Shown here in pieces: positions 42,753 through 51,975 of a DNA stretch of 60,907 nt. The notes below the pieces were generated by a model. It was not told the DNA's origin. It was given only the letters and a program-made list of their open reading frames with translations, and searched no databases. The position numbers were made by a program, and so were the translations under genes. How positions within the stretch are numbered: the first letter of the stretch is position 1; each line of letters opens with the position of its first letter. Origin of the DNA: DSBN01 sp041686355 (GTDB lineage Bacteria > Spirochaetota > Spirochaetia > DSM-16054 > Sediminispirochaetaceae); assembly GCA_041686355.1 (NCBI GenBank), contig JAWLDZ010000010.1, positions 1 to 60,907 on the forward strand, given 5' to 3'.

Positions 42753-44981
42753 TTAACCGACTTTTCCCTGTGCCACAGTTCTGGTAGTAACCGGTTTCCC
42801 GTTGACTGTCAGGACAGTGGAGCCGACCATAACGGTATTATCCTTCACGCTGATGGGAATCTTAAAGAAGTCGTCGATTTTAAGTTTTTTCGGCAAAGTC
42901 TCCGGCAGAGAATACCCCTCCAGGACTGCACGGGTTCCCGGAGCCGCCTCATCGACAAACAGGACCTCGACACTACTGTGTTCCTCGTCACCGGCTTTCT
43001 CGGCTGCTAACAGCATCCCCTGGCTTTTTACACCCCGCAGTTTGGCCGGCTTAAGATTGTAAACCAGGATTATATTTTTATTCAGCAGGTCCTCTTCTTC
43101 ATAAAAAGGCACGAGCCCACTTACAATCTGGCGCTCCTCTTCATCACCCGCATCGATGGTCTCAATATACAGCTTATCCGCTTCCGGATGCCGTTCAACG
43201 GCGGTAATCTTTGCAATCCGCAGATCCACCGCTTCGGTAAACTGCTCTTCAAGACTCTTTTCTGCCTGTTCTTCCGGCTTCCCTTTCTCTGTTTCTTCCA
43301 TTGCCTTCCTCTCCTTCTCTTTCTCGGCCCGATCCGCCTGGCTGCCGGCAAAGCGCTCACGCAGCCCCTTAATGAGGTCATCCTCCAGCCGCTCAAAGAG
43401 TATCTCCGGAGAGCTTATCTTTTTAAGACCCGAGAAATCTCCTATAACCTCCCACGTAGCCCCTTCCTGGCCAAGAAAGCGCAATATTCGGGCGGAGGTT
43501 TGGGGAATATACGGCTCTATCATCACCGCTAAATCACGAACTACATAGGCCAGTTCCATCAGCAGGCGATCGGCAGCCTCCGGATCGGTTTTCCGGGTCT
43601 TCCAGGGTTCGCCGGCTTGAAAACGGCGGTTCCCATAGGTGGCTAAGGCAAAAATCTTGCGAAAACCCTGACGCAGCTCGGCACGCTCCATGGCTGTAGT
43701 AATTTCCGCTGCGCGGGTTTTAACTTCTCGTACAAACTCCTCATCCGGCTCAAGCTGGGGCACCTCGCCCCCTTTAAATCTGCCGATAAAAGACAGGGTT
43801 CTATTAACCAGGTTGGCCAGGTTTCCGATCAGCTCACCGTTTACCTTCTCCTGAAAGTCATCCCAGGTAAAAACTGCATCCGAGCTCTCCGGCCGGTTAT
43901 AAAAAATGTAAAAACGCCACACATCCGCGGGAATGCCGGTATCCTTGGCGTCATTTCCAAATACGCCGACTCCCTTGCTCTTGGAAAACTTCCCGCTTTC
44001 GTAGTTCAGATATTCGGTGGAGGACATATGGTGCAGCATGGTCCAATTCTCACCGGTAGCCAGCAGAGAAGAGGGGAAAATGACCGTATGAAAGGGAATG
44101 TTGTCCTTGCCGATAAACTGATACAGCTCGACATCCTCGGGACTCTTCCACCAGGACTCCCACTCATCGGTTAAATCCTTGGTAATTGAGATATACCCAA
44201 TCGGAGCATCAAACCACACGTAAAAAACCTTGTCTTCAAAGCCCTCTTTCGGCACCGGGATTCCCCATTTCAAGTCACGGGTAATCGCCCTCTGTTTCAG
44301 GCCGTCCCGAATCCAGCTTTTTGTCATCTGAATTGCATTGCGCGCCCAAAACCCTTCCACCGAGGCCTTATCCATCCAGGCCTGAAGCTTTGGAAGTATT
44401 TCCGGTAAATTCAAATAGAGATGTTTGGTATGTTTCAGAGCCGGGGCAGCCCCGCAGGTACCGCAACGCGGCTCGATTAGATCGGTTGGATCGAGCAGTT
44501 TTCCGCAATGCTCACACTGATCACCCCGGGCATCTTCGTAGCCGCAGTGCGGACAGGTTCCCCGCACAAAGCGGTCGGCCAAAAAGCGCCGGCAGCTGTC
44601 GCAATACAGCTGCTCGATAGTCGCCTCGCTGATATACCCGTTGGCATCCACCTTCTTAAATATATCCTGAACAATTTCGGTCTGTTCCGGACGCGATGTA
44701 CGCCCAAAGTGATCAAAATTAATATGAAACCACTTATAGATATCGTCGTGCACCACAAAATAGCGGTCGCACAGCTCTTTAGGGCTGATCCCCTCTTCAA
44801 GGGCTTTGGTCTCTGTTGCAGTACCGTACTCATCGGTACCGCAGACGTAGAGGGTTTCATACCCGTTGCTGCGGCAATACCGCGCAAAGACATCCGCCGA
44901 CAACACCTGGATAAGGTTACCCAGATGGGGAATATTATTTACATAAGGAAGGGCCGAAGTTATAAGTCGTCTCTTTTTCAT
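42753..44981 (-). CDS. metG: Methionyl-tRNA synthetase with C-terminal tRNA-binding domain
   Basis: Charges tRNA-Met. 742 residues: P-Y-V-N-N-I-P-H-L-G-N (HIGH-type), C-G-T-D-E-Y-G, a zinc region with four CxxC-type knuckles between residues 125 and 180 (C-D-S-C, C-P-H-C, C-E-H-C, C-G-T-C), K-F-S-K-S-K-G (KMSKS-type), anticodon-binding helices, a charged Lys/Glu linker, and a C-terminal Trbp111/EMAP-like OB-fold beginning D-L-R-I-A-K-I. The ATG lies 8 bases after a -10 box with no Shine-Dalgarno. femAB-like gene follows in the same transcript. Confidence 0.97.
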   Translation of the reverse strand: MKKRRLITSALPYVNNIPHLGNLIQVLSADVFARYCRSNGYETLYVCGTDEYGTATETKALEEGISPKELCDRYFVVHDDIYKWFHINFDHFGRTSRPEQTEIVQDIFKKVDANGYISEATIEQLYCDSCRRFLADRFVRGTCPHCGYEDARGDQCEHCGKLLDPTDLIEPRCGTCGAAPALKHTKHLYLNLPEILPKLQAWMDKASVEGFWARNAIQMTKSWIRDGLKQRAITRDLKWGIPVPKEGFEDKVFYVWFDAPIGYISITKDLTDEWESWWKSPEDVELYQFIGKDNIPFHTVIFPSSLLATGENWTMLHHMSSTEYLNYESGKFSKSKGVGVFGNDAKDTGIPADVWRFYIFYNRPESSDAVFTWDDFQEKVNGELIGNLANLVNRTLSFIGRFKGGEVPQLEPDEEFVREVKTRAAEITTAMERAELRQGFRKIFALATYGNRRFQAGEPWKTRKTDPEAADRLLMELAYVVRDLAVMIEPYIPQTSARILRFLGQEGATWEVIGDFSGLKKISSPEILFERLEDDLIKGLRERFAGSQADRAEKEKERKAMEETEKGKPEEQAEKSLEEQFTEAVDLRIAKITAVERHPEADKLYIETIDAGDEEERQIVSGLVPFYEEEDLLNKNIILVYNLKPAKLRGVKSQGMLLAAEKAGDEEHSSVEVLFVDEAAPGTRAVLEGYSLPETLPKKLKIDDFFKIPISVKDNTVMVGSTVLTVNGKPVTTRTVAQGKVG

Positions 44982-44989
44982 AACTAAAG

Positions 44990-45019
44990 ACTATAGGTTC
45001 TTGTCTGCCTGCATGTCAA
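44990..45019 (-). promoter_or_regulatory. Predicted promoter giving a near-leaderless metG mRNA
   Basis: On the minus strand TTGACA (45019-45014), 18-base spacer, TATAGT (44995-44990); the metG ATG at 44981 follows after 8 bases. Confidence 0.5.
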
Positions 45020-45065
45020 CCGGATCGCTTTTAAAGCAGGCATATAGCAGGCTTACAGGCATATC

Positions 45066-47540
45066 TCAAATCTCCCACCTGCCGCTCTGCAGAGGAACTC
45101 GCACCTCCGAATGCTCCGCTCCCCGGCCGGAGAAGGGTTCGGGCAGTGATACCTTGGACAGACGGAGTGGATCGGCTGACTGCTCCGCAGATGACCTCTC
45201 CTTGGCGCTTTGCTGCTGCCCCGGTCCGGCCCCCCGGTGCACCCTCACCCGCGCATAACTCCAGGCAGGAGCGTAGCCGGCGTTTTCAAACTTAATCTCA
45301 AGCATGCCCTTTTGGTAAGTAAAAGTAATCAGGCTGTACTCGCCACTCCGGTACCCCCAGCCCTCCTCTGCATCGCAATAAAGCTCTCCTTTGGCCTGTC
45401 CCTCGTCATCCGGATACACCTCCAGCAGCAGGTCCCCCTTCCGCTCGGCATCGGTGTGCAGCCGAGGCCCCTCATGGGGGATCACACTTCCTCCGCGAAC
45501 ACACAGGGGCAGTTTTCCAATCGGGGCATGAATTAACTGATCACTCGGCCCGCGGTACAGATGGTCATCCCAGAAGTCATACCACAGCCCCTCCGGAAGA
45601 TATACATGCCGCCACAAAGTATCGGCAGAGGTAACCGGTGCCACCAGCAAGCGTCCGGCAAACAGATACTCATCATTCAGCTCCTGCAGACGCTGGTCCT
45701 CGGGCCACTCAAAGAACAGCGGCTTCATAACTGGTTCGGCCTCGATTTCAGCCCGGTAAAAGGCGGTATACAGATAGGGCAGCAGCGCATAGCGCAGCTG
45801 CAGATAGTGACGCGAGATGTTCAGTACATTTTCTCCGAAGCTCCACGGCTCGTGGGCCCGGGTATCGTTAGCTGAATGGCTTCGAAAATAGGGGGTAAAT
45901 GCAGAAAAGCTGAACCACCGCGCATAAAGCTGGGGCGATGCATCCTCCTGAAAACCTCCAGTGTCGGAGCCTACCATGGAAACACCGGAAATACTCAATC
46001 CCAGCAGCATCGGTACCGTCGCCTCCAGATGCTCCCACCAGCTGCAGTTGTCCCCGGTCCACACTCCCGCGCTTCGCTGCAGCCCGGCATAACCGCTGCG
46101 GCTTATCACAAGCCCTCGTTTATCCGGGGCATGCGTTGCAAACCCCTCCCGGGTAGCGCTGTTCATTCCGGCGGCATACAGGTTGTGAAACCGGGCAAAA
46201 CTCACAGGAGAACCCGCATCGGTTCCAGCCTGCAGTTCATTAGGAACGGTATAATCCGGCCGGTACTCGGCATCGCCGGTAAAATCCGCCGGCTCATTCA
46301 TATCATTCCAAATTCCAGCCACCCCGTGCTTGAACAGTTCCTGGTGCTGCGCAGCCCACCAGCTCCGGACCTCTTGTCGCGAAAAATCGGGATACACCGC
46401 CTTCCCAGGCCACACCGCCCCCTCATAGCGGCTTCCGTCGGGGAGTTTACAAAAGTAATCCCTTGCGGCTCCCTCGGCATAGACCGAGTATTCCGAGTCA
46501 ACCTTAATTCCGGGGTCTACGATGCTGATAACTTTAAAGCCGGACTCCTTCAGCTCAGTAATCAAAGCGGAGGGATCGGGAAAAGCGTTTTTATCCCAGG
46601 TAAAAATGCGATAGCCGTCCATATAATCGATATCGAATTGAATCACATCTGCAGGAAGCTCTTTAGTTCGAAACTCTCGAGCAATTCGCCGCACCTCCGC
46701 CTGGGGGGCATAACTGTAACGGCTTTGATGATACCCCAGAGCCCATATCGGCGGAAGCGGGGTGCTCCCGGTTAAAGAGTTGTACTGTCGGAGCACCTCC
46801 CGGGGACTCTCCCCCTGCATAAGGTAGATATCCAGGTAGTCGTCCTCCACATCAATTGTCAGGGCATTGGGAATGCCTGCGCCTGCATCCCAGTACTGCC
46901 TTGCCGGATTGTCAACAAACAAGCCGAACCACTGCTCACCTACCGAGAGCATTGCAAAGGGAATCGAAACGTACAGAGGGTCACGAGTGGGAGTGTGCTC
47001 CGGTTCGTCGGTGTTCCACATGTCCCACACCCGGCCGCTGCGCTCAAGACGTCCCATTTTCTCTCCCAGTCCGTATATCCGCGGCATCTGCTGTCCACAG
47101 TCCAGGCTAAAGCGCAGCGTCTCCGGATGCTGCTGCCAGCTGCCCGCCGTTATCGGGCCCATTTGTACTGCCGGCGACGAGCCGGCTTCCTCTTGCAGCG
47201 AAGTTTCAACTACCCCTTGAGGCGGCCACTCCTCTAACTGGGGGGCAGAGTTCACCGCCCAGGATTCAGGCCAAGAGTTGGCTTTGTCACTTTTCCATAA
47301 CCTAATACGTATGAGCCCGTAAGCGTGGGCTGTAACCGACATCTGCATTGAATCTAAAGTGAAATTCCATCCATGGGGTGCTTTAGAATCTTTCACCGAC
47401 TGGCTGTACAAGGGTTCCGGCTCTCGGTTCACTTGCAGGATAGAAAAGCTGCGCTGGGGCGGCTTTATTCTGCGGGAGGGATTCTCTGTATGGGCAAGAT
47501 CGATGTGCTCGTCCACCTCTACTCTGTTGTCTTTACTCAC
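45066..47540 (-). CDS. Glycoside hydrolase family 31 alpha-glucosidase
   Basis: 824 residues, cytosolic (no signal peptide). Retaining alpha-glycosidase: catalytic nucleophile in G-I-W-N-D-M-N-E-P, acid/base region S-M-V-G-S-D-T-G-G-F, plus W-A-L-G-Y-H-Q-S-R-Y and R-S-G-Y-A-G-L-Q-R. C-terminal beta-sandwich domains, ending in a low-complexity charged tail. GTG start with GGAGG upstream. Last gene of the sugar-uptake operon, so it probably hydrolyses the imported alpha-glucoside. Alpha-xylosidase activity cannot be excluded. Confidence 0.92.
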   Translation of the reverse strand: MSKDNRVEVDEHIDLAHTENPSRRIKPPQRSFSILQVNREPEPLYSQSVKDSKAPHGWNFTLDSMQMSVTAHAYGLIRIRLWKSDKANSWPESWAVNSAPQLEEWPPQGVVETSLQEEAGSSPAVQMGPITAGSWQQHPETLRFSLDCGQQMPRIYGLGEKMGRLERSGRVWDMWNTDEPEHTPTRDPLYVSIPFAMLSVGEQWFGLFVDNPARQYWDAGAGIPNALTIDVEDDYLDIYLMQGESPREVLRQYNSLTGSTPLPPIWALGYHQSRYSYAPQAEVRRIAREFRTKELPADVIQFDIDYMDGYRIFTWDKNAFPDPSALITELKESGFKVISIVDPGIKVDSEYSVYAEGAARDYFCKLPDGSRYEGAVWPGKAVYPDFSRQEVRSWWAAQHQELFKHGVAGIWNDMNEPADFTGDAEYRPDYTVPNELQAGTDAGSPVSFARFHNLYAAGMNSATREGFATHAPDKRGLVISRSGYAGLQRSAGVWTGDNCSWWEHLEATVPMLLGLSISGVSMVGSDTGGFQEDASPQLYARWFSFSAFTPYFRSHSANDTRAHEPWSFGENVLNISRHYLQLRYALLPYLYTAFYRAEIEAEPVMKPLFFEWPEDQRLQELNDEYLFAGRLLVAPVTSADTLWRHVYLPEGLWYDFWDDHLYRGPSDQLIHAPIGKLPLCVRGGSVIPHEGPRLHTDAERKGDLLLEVYPDDEGQAKGELYCDAEEGWGYRSGEYSLITFTYQKGMLEIKFENAGYAPAWSYARVRVHRGAGPGQQQSAKERSSAEQSADPLRLSKVSLPEPFSGRGAEHSEVRVPLQSGRWEI

Positions 47541-47600
47541 GTAGCTCCTCCATCTGGTATAGTAAAATCACAGTATTAAACTTGAGTGCTGAAAGGGCCC

Positions 47601-48422
47601 CTACTTAATTGCTCCCTGGGTAACTCCCCGGATGATATATTTTTGAGCAGCAAAATAGAAAATGATGACCGGTATGATAGCCAAGGTTAAGCCGGCCAGG
47701 GCCAGATGCCACTGTTTGGTATACTCCCCGAAAAAGAAAAACATCTGCAGGGGAATTGTCTGCATCCCCTCTTTATTTATTACCAAGGACGGCAGAAGGT
47801 AGTCGTTCCATATCCAAATTGTCAAAAGAATAATTACGGTGAGGGTGATCGGATTGAGGATTGGAAATATGACCTTCCTAAACAACTGAAACTCACTGCA
47901 GCCGTCAATGATGGCCGCCTCATCCAACTCTTTTGGTACGCTCTTTACAAAGCCGTGATAGAGAAAAAGGGAAAGGCTGGATCCGAAGCCGAGATACATA
48001 AAGATGAGTCCCAGTCGATTGAGAAATCCGATTTTACCCATGAGAGTAATCAGCGGCAGCATGACAGATTGAAAGGGGATCAGGATTGCACTTACAAACA
48101 TAAAAAAAATCACACTGCTCAGGGTGCTTTTAGTTCTTACTAACTTCCAACCGGCCATCGAAGCAAATAAAATGAGCAAAAGTATCGAACCAACCGTGAT
48201 AAACATACTGTTGGCGAAGGCCTGCAAAAATTCCAGACGTTCAAAGGCCTTTACATAGTTGCTCCACTCGAGGCCTCCCGGCAGGTTAAGGGTATTCTGA
48301 AAAATCTGTGGCTTTGTTTTAAACGAATTAATCAGCATTATATAAAAGGGAAAGAAAAACACTATACCAATGGTAATACCGATTACTTCCAAAAATAAAA
48401 TAAAACGTTTTTTCCCTGTCAT
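47601..48422 (-). CDS. Sugar ABC transporter permease, MalG type
   Basis: 273 residues, six membrane helices. The cytoplasmic EAA loop is L-D-E-A-A-I-I-D-G-C-S, for contact with the ATPase. AAAGGAG precedes the ATG. Ten bases after the MalF-type permease. No ATPase gene is present here, so a shared MsmK/UgpC-type ATPase encoded elsewhere is needed. Confidence 0.92.
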   Translation of the reverse strand: MTGKKRFILFLEVIGITIGIVFFFPFYIMLINSFKTKPQIFQNTLNLPGGLEWSNYVKAFERLEFLQAFANSMFITVGSILLLILFASMAGWKLVRTKSTLSSVIFFMFVSAILIPFQSVMLPLITLMGKIGFLNRLGLIFMYLGFGSSLSLFLYHGFVKSVPKELDEAAIIDGCSEFQLFRKVIFPILNPITLTVIILLTIWIWNDYLLPSLVINKEGMQTIPLQMFFFFGEYTKQWHLALAGLTLAIIPVIIFYFAAQKYIIRGVTQGAIK

Positions 48423-48432
48423 ACCCGCTCCT

Positions 48433-49308
48433 TTAGTACTCTACTTCTCGGCGCTTGTTCATTCGCACCTGTATAATCGAAACTGTGGCGACTACCATAA
48501 AAAAGATAACCGCCTTGGCCTGAGCATAACCCATTTTGTCAAACTGAAAGGCCGTATTGTAGATATTCATCGCCAGCATCTGGGTTGAATTAAAGGGGCC
48601 TCCATTTGTCAAAGAAAGGTTTTGATCGTAGAGCTTAAAGGCATTGGAGAGCATCAAAAACATATTGATAGTAAATGCCGGAGCCACCAGAGGAATGATG
48701 ATATGACGGGTTTTAGACCACAGGGTAGACCCGTCAATTTCGGCTGCCTCTAACAGCTCTCCCGGGATACTCTGCAGCGCAGCTATATAGATAACCATTG
48801 TATAACCGGCCATCTGCCAAGTCATGAGAATAACGAGCCCCCAAAATCCTGTTTCCGGAGTGGAGAGCCACCCTCGCAGAAAATCAAGATTCAGAACATC
48901 CGCCAATGCAGAAAACACCTGGATAAATATAAACTGCCACACAAAGCCTAGAATAAGTCCGCCGATTAAATTCGGCATGAAAAACACGGTCCGCAGTGCA
49001 TTCGATGAACGAAGCGGCTGGGTGACCATGAGGGCCAGGGCAAATCCGATTCCATTTATCAAAATAACTGATACCACCGCAAAACGGACGGTAAACCAGA
49101 ATGAGTAGATAAACTGCTCGTCATCAAACAGGTCGATGTAATTTTGCAGCCCTACCCACTCAACCTGGGACCTCACAATTCCATTCCATTCGGTGAATGA
49201 GTAATAAATACCCCACAGAAAGGGAATCACCACTACCACAAAAAAGGCAAATACCAACGGCCCCACGAACGCCCAGAACAAAAGACGCCGCTTTATACTT
49301 CCCGGCAT
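48433..49308 (-). CDS. Sugar ABC transporter permease, MalF type
   Basis: 291 residues from the ATG at 49308, supported by GAGGAG just upstream; a longer in-frame reading to 49371 would cross an intergenic hairpin. Six membrane helices and the EAA motif (L-L-E-A-A-E-I-D-G-S-T). Forms the channel with the MalG-type partner. Confidence 0.92.
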   Translation of the reverse strand: MPGSIKRRLLFWAFVGPLVFAFFVVVVIPFLWGIYYSFTEWNGIVRSQVEWVGLQNYIDLFDDEQFIYSFWFTVRFAVVSVILINGIGFALALMVTQPLRSSNALRTVFFMPNLIGGLILGFVWQFIFIQVFSALADVLNLDFLRGWLSTPETGFWGLVILMTWQMAGYTMVIYIAALQSIPGELLEAAEIDGSTLWSKTRHIIIPLVAPAFTINMFLMLSNAFKLYDQNLSLTNGGPFNSTQMLAMNIYNTAFQFDKMGYAQAKAVIFFMVVATVSIIQVRMNKRREVEY

Positions 49309-49326
49309 AGCTACTCCTCGAAACAG

Positions 49327-49363
49327 TGCCGAAGGGCCTTCCCCGATGGGGAGCCCTCCGGCA
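49327..49363 (-). promoter_or_regulatory. Strong intergenic hairpin between binding-protein and permease genes
   Basis: TGCCG/CGGCA, AGGGC/GCCCT and TCCCC/GGGGA stems separated by one mismatch and a 2-base bulge, loop GAT. No U-run. Such hairpins commonly protect the upstream mRNA so that binding protein is made in excess over permeases. Confidence 0.6.
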
Positions 49364-49389
49364 TATATCATTTCAACATGATCCCAAAA

Positions 49390-50679
49390 TTATTGCCGTG
49401 CACTTTCCCACTCTTCAGTGCTGTGTGCAATCAGCTCTTCCCAGCTCATTTTATCTGCAACATACTTCTGGATATCAATTCCAAGAACATTCTGGCCCCA
49501 CCCCGTGGGATAACCCATAAATACCCAAGGTAGTGTTTTTCCGCGGGCTGAAAAATCAAGTATATCACGGGCCAGAGGGTCGGAGACCTTGGACACATCG
49601 TAACCTTCGTAGGCGGGAATAAACTTGAACTCTTCCAGCACATAGCGTTTACCGGTCTCTGAAGTGTACATCCAATTTAGAAACTTTTTGGCCTCCGCTA
49701 CAACATCTTCTTCCAACTGCTTGTTTACACCCCAGTACATTGGTACTCCAACGGGAATGCTGTCTCCAACTCCGTCTTCAACTGAAAGAGGTATAAAGCC
49801 GATCTTACCGGCCAAGTCACTGTTCACTCCGGCAATCGAACCATAGGCCCAGTTACCCTGCTGAATAAGTGCAACCTTTTCACCCGCAAACAGCTGTTCC
49901 ACCTGCTGACTGTAATCAAGGGACAGAGTCGGCTGTACTGAGTAGCCATTCTGCAGATCTACCAGCTTCTGAAAGCCCTTATTGTATTTGAATTCGACTG
50001 AATCCGCATTAAATGCCTCGTTCACGTTATCAAATTCCTGTGACAGTACCGCATTAGACAGATGCAGACCGGTTACCCAGGTCTCTTTCGCAGGAAACGC
50101 AATAACCGCTTCCAAGCCAAGCTCATCCTTCATCGAATCGAGCTTTTCGACTGCTTCTTCCAGCTTTGCAAAGGAGGTGATCCCCGCCGGATCGATCCCC
50201 GCCTCGGAAAACATTTCTTTATTGTAAATCAGGCCATATCCTTCCTGGTTATAGGGTAAACCGTATACGTTTCCGTCCATGGTAACTCCACCAAGAACCC
50301 CGTCAAAGGCCTTTTCAGTCACCTCAAGTTCATTCAAAGGTGCTAGAAATTGCAGCCAATCGGCTACATCCTGAGGTCCGCCCACATTAAAAATAGCCGG
50401 CTCCTCACCGGAAGCAAATCTGGACCGAAGAGCCGCACCGTAATCATCGCCGCCGCCGACTGTTTTGATGGACAGATCAACATTGGGATTTTCCTGCATG
50501 TACTCTTCCGCCAAGTCGGTAAACTGGTCTTTGAATTCGACCTTAAACTGAAAGATATCAACTTCTACCTTTTCGCCTGCACCGGATTCTTCTGCTTCCT
50601 GTGCACCCCCGGCCCATAGGGCGGGAACGCACATTACTACAAGCGCTACCAGTAAGGCTATACTCTTCTTAGACTTCAT
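49390..50679 (-). CDS. Extracellular sugar-binding protein (ABC family 1)
   Basis: 429 residues from the ATG at 50679 (AAGGAGGA 4-5 bases upstream; a TTG at 50694 is part of the ribosome site). Signal peptide ending L-W-A before G-G-A-Q-E, without a lipobox cysteine, so probably a soluble periplasmic protein. An acidic Glu/Gly linker precedes the mature fold. Captures an oligosaccharide for the two permeases; the GH31 gene points to alpha-glucosides. Confidence 0.92.
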   Translation of the reverse strand: MKSKKSIALLVALVVMCVPALWAGGAQEAEESGAGEKVEVDIFQFKVEFKDQFTDLAEEYMQENPNVDLSIKTVGGGDDYGAALRSRFASGEEPAIFNVGGPQDVADWLQFLAPLNELEVTEKAFDGVLGGVTMDGNVYGLPYNQEGYGLIYNKEMFSEAGIDPAGITSFAKLEEAVEKLDSMKDELGLEAVIAFPAKETWVTGLHLSNAVLSQEFDNVNEAFNADSVEFKYNKGFQKLVDLQNGYSVQPTLSLDYSQQVEQLFAGEKVALIQQGNWAYGSIAGVNSDLAGKIGFIPLSVEDGVGDSIPVGVPMYWGVNKQLEEDVVAEAKKFLNWMYTSETGKRYVLEEFKFIPAYEGYDVSKVSDPLARDILDFSARGKTLPWVFMGYPTGWGQNVLGIDIQKYVADKMSWEELIAHSTEEWESARQ

Positions 50680-50722
50680 CTTTTCCTCCTTCAAGAAATA
50701 TCATGAGAATTTTGTAAACTTA

Positions 50723-50751
50723 TTATCACTTGTTTCTGACAATTCTGTCAA
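50723..50751 (-). promoter_or_regulatory. Predicted promoter of the alpha-glucoside operon
   Basis: On the minus strand TTGACA (50751-50746), 17-base spacer, TGATAA (50728-50723). The -35 lies in a small inverted repeat, TGACA-GAAT-TGTCA, a possible operator. Confidence 0.45.
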
Positions 50752-50778
50752 GTTAATTCTATTCTTTTCTATTTCTAT

Positions 50779-50854
50779 GCAAATTTTTTCATTTACTGCC
50801 CTATCATTATCATTTTCACTTGTTTTTACTATATGTTTTGCAAATTTTTCATTT
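50779..50854 (+). repeat. Repeated AT-rich motifs in the divergent control region
   Basis: GCAAATTTTTTCATTT (50779-50794) recurs with one T fewer at 50840-50854. Separately, TCACTTGTTT occurs at 50726-50735 and 50816-50825. No classic LacI-type CG-centred palindrome was seen. These repeats are the best candidates for regulator sites. Confidence 0.4.
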
Positions 50855-50859
50855 TTGGA

Positions 50860-50889
50860 TTGCATAATCTATCAGTAGTGATATATTAT
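50860..50889 (+). promoter_or_regulatory. Predicted promoter of the LacI-family gene
   Basis: TTGCAT (50860-50865), 18-base spacer, TATTAT (50884-50889), about 45 bases before the start codon. Confidence 0.4.
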
Positions 50890-50933
50890 TGCATAACTAA
50901 AAAAAGCACTGTACTATGAATTGGGAGTTAAAG

Positions 50934-51959
50934 ATGAAAAAGGTGTCACTTACAGATATTGCACAAGCTGCCGGGGTGTCTATTTCAACAGTATCCCGGA
51001 TTGTGAATAACTCAGCTGGAATTGCCGAAAAAACCCGCAACCACGTTCTGCAGATCATGCGGGAACAGGGTTATCACCCCCGCCATTTCTCCGGCGGCGC
51101 CGGAAGCCGGCCCAGCAGGATGGTTACCCTAGTAATTACAGAACACGAGGCGAATATCTTTGAAAACCCCTTTTTTATAATGGCTATGAAAGGTGCTAAT
51201 GCCTGCGCCAGGGAGCGACACTTTCATGTGATGGTCTCCTTTTGCGAGAGTGAGGGGGAACAGTACAACTATCTGCAGGAATTGGTAACTGCCAACTGGA
51301 CCGACGGAGTTGTCCTGTTTTCAGTGGAACAGCAGGATCCCTCTATTGAGTACCTTCGGGAAAAAGAGTTCCCCTTCTCTGTCATTGGCCGCCCGGACAA
51401 GCCCGCGGAAACGCTGTGGGTCGATAACGACAATTTTCAAGCTATATATACATTGGTCAGCGACTTGATCGACCGCGGCTGCCGTTCAATTGCCTTTATC
51501 GGCACAAAGTGGAGTCGAAGGTACACCCTCGATCGGTATGAGGGATACCTCCAAGCCCTCCGCAGCCGCGGAATAGAGATACGGGAAAAACTCTGCTCGC
51601 CGCGAACTGAGGCCGCAGAGATTGATAAAACCCACTCCTCCGAGGAGCTGGGCTACCTGTATGCACATGAGATTCTCCGGACCGAACAGCCTGATGCCGT
51701 AGTTGCAACCGACGACTTTCTTGCTTTTGGAGCACTGCGCGCCTTGGATGAAGCAGACTTCCAGAACATTCCAGTGTACGGCTTCAACAATAGTATTCGA
51801 GGGCGTTACCAGCACCCCTCCCTGGCCAGTGTGGACATCCACCCTGAACAACTCGGTTACCAGGCTACTCGGGTGTTAATCGACAGCATCCAAGACTCAC
51901 GCAGCGAGGCAACCCATCAGATTGTCGACACCTCCGTAATCCACCGGTCAACCGGCTGA
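50934..51959 (+). CDS. LacI-family transcriptional regulator
   Basis: 341 residues from the ATG at 50934 (GGGAG 7 bases upstream); an ATG at 50916 is less likely. HTH at the N-terminus: V-S-L-T-D-I-A-Q-A-A-G-V-S-I-S-T-V-S-R-I-V-N-N. Periplasmic-binding-protein-like sensor domain from about residue 60. Divergent from the alpha-glucoside operon, so probably its sugar-responsive repressor. Converges with the tryptophanase-family gene. Confidence 0.93.
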   Translation: MKKVSLTDIAQAAGVSISTVSRIVNNSAGIAEKTRNHVLQIMREQGYHPRHFSGGAGSRPSRMVTLVITEHEANIFENPFFIMAMKGANACARERHFHVMVSFCESEGEQYNYLQELVTANWTDGVVLFSVEQQDPSIEYLREKEFPFSVIGRPDKPAETLWVDNDNFQAIYTLVSDLIDRGCRSIAFIGTKWSRRYTLDRYEGYLQALRSRGIEIREKLCSPRTEAAEIDKTHSSEELGYLYAHEILRTEQPDAVVATDDFLAFGALRALDEADFQNIPVYGFNNSIRGRYQHPSLASVDIHPEQLGYQATRVLIDSIQDSRSEATHQIVDTSVIHRSTG

Positions 51960-51975
51960 ACGGCCCGAAAAAGGG

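Noticed and set aside
45876..46775. 299-codon open frame antisense to the GH31 gene
   Set aside because: Entirely inside conserved GH31 coding sequence, with a proline/arginine/glycine-rich shadow composition.
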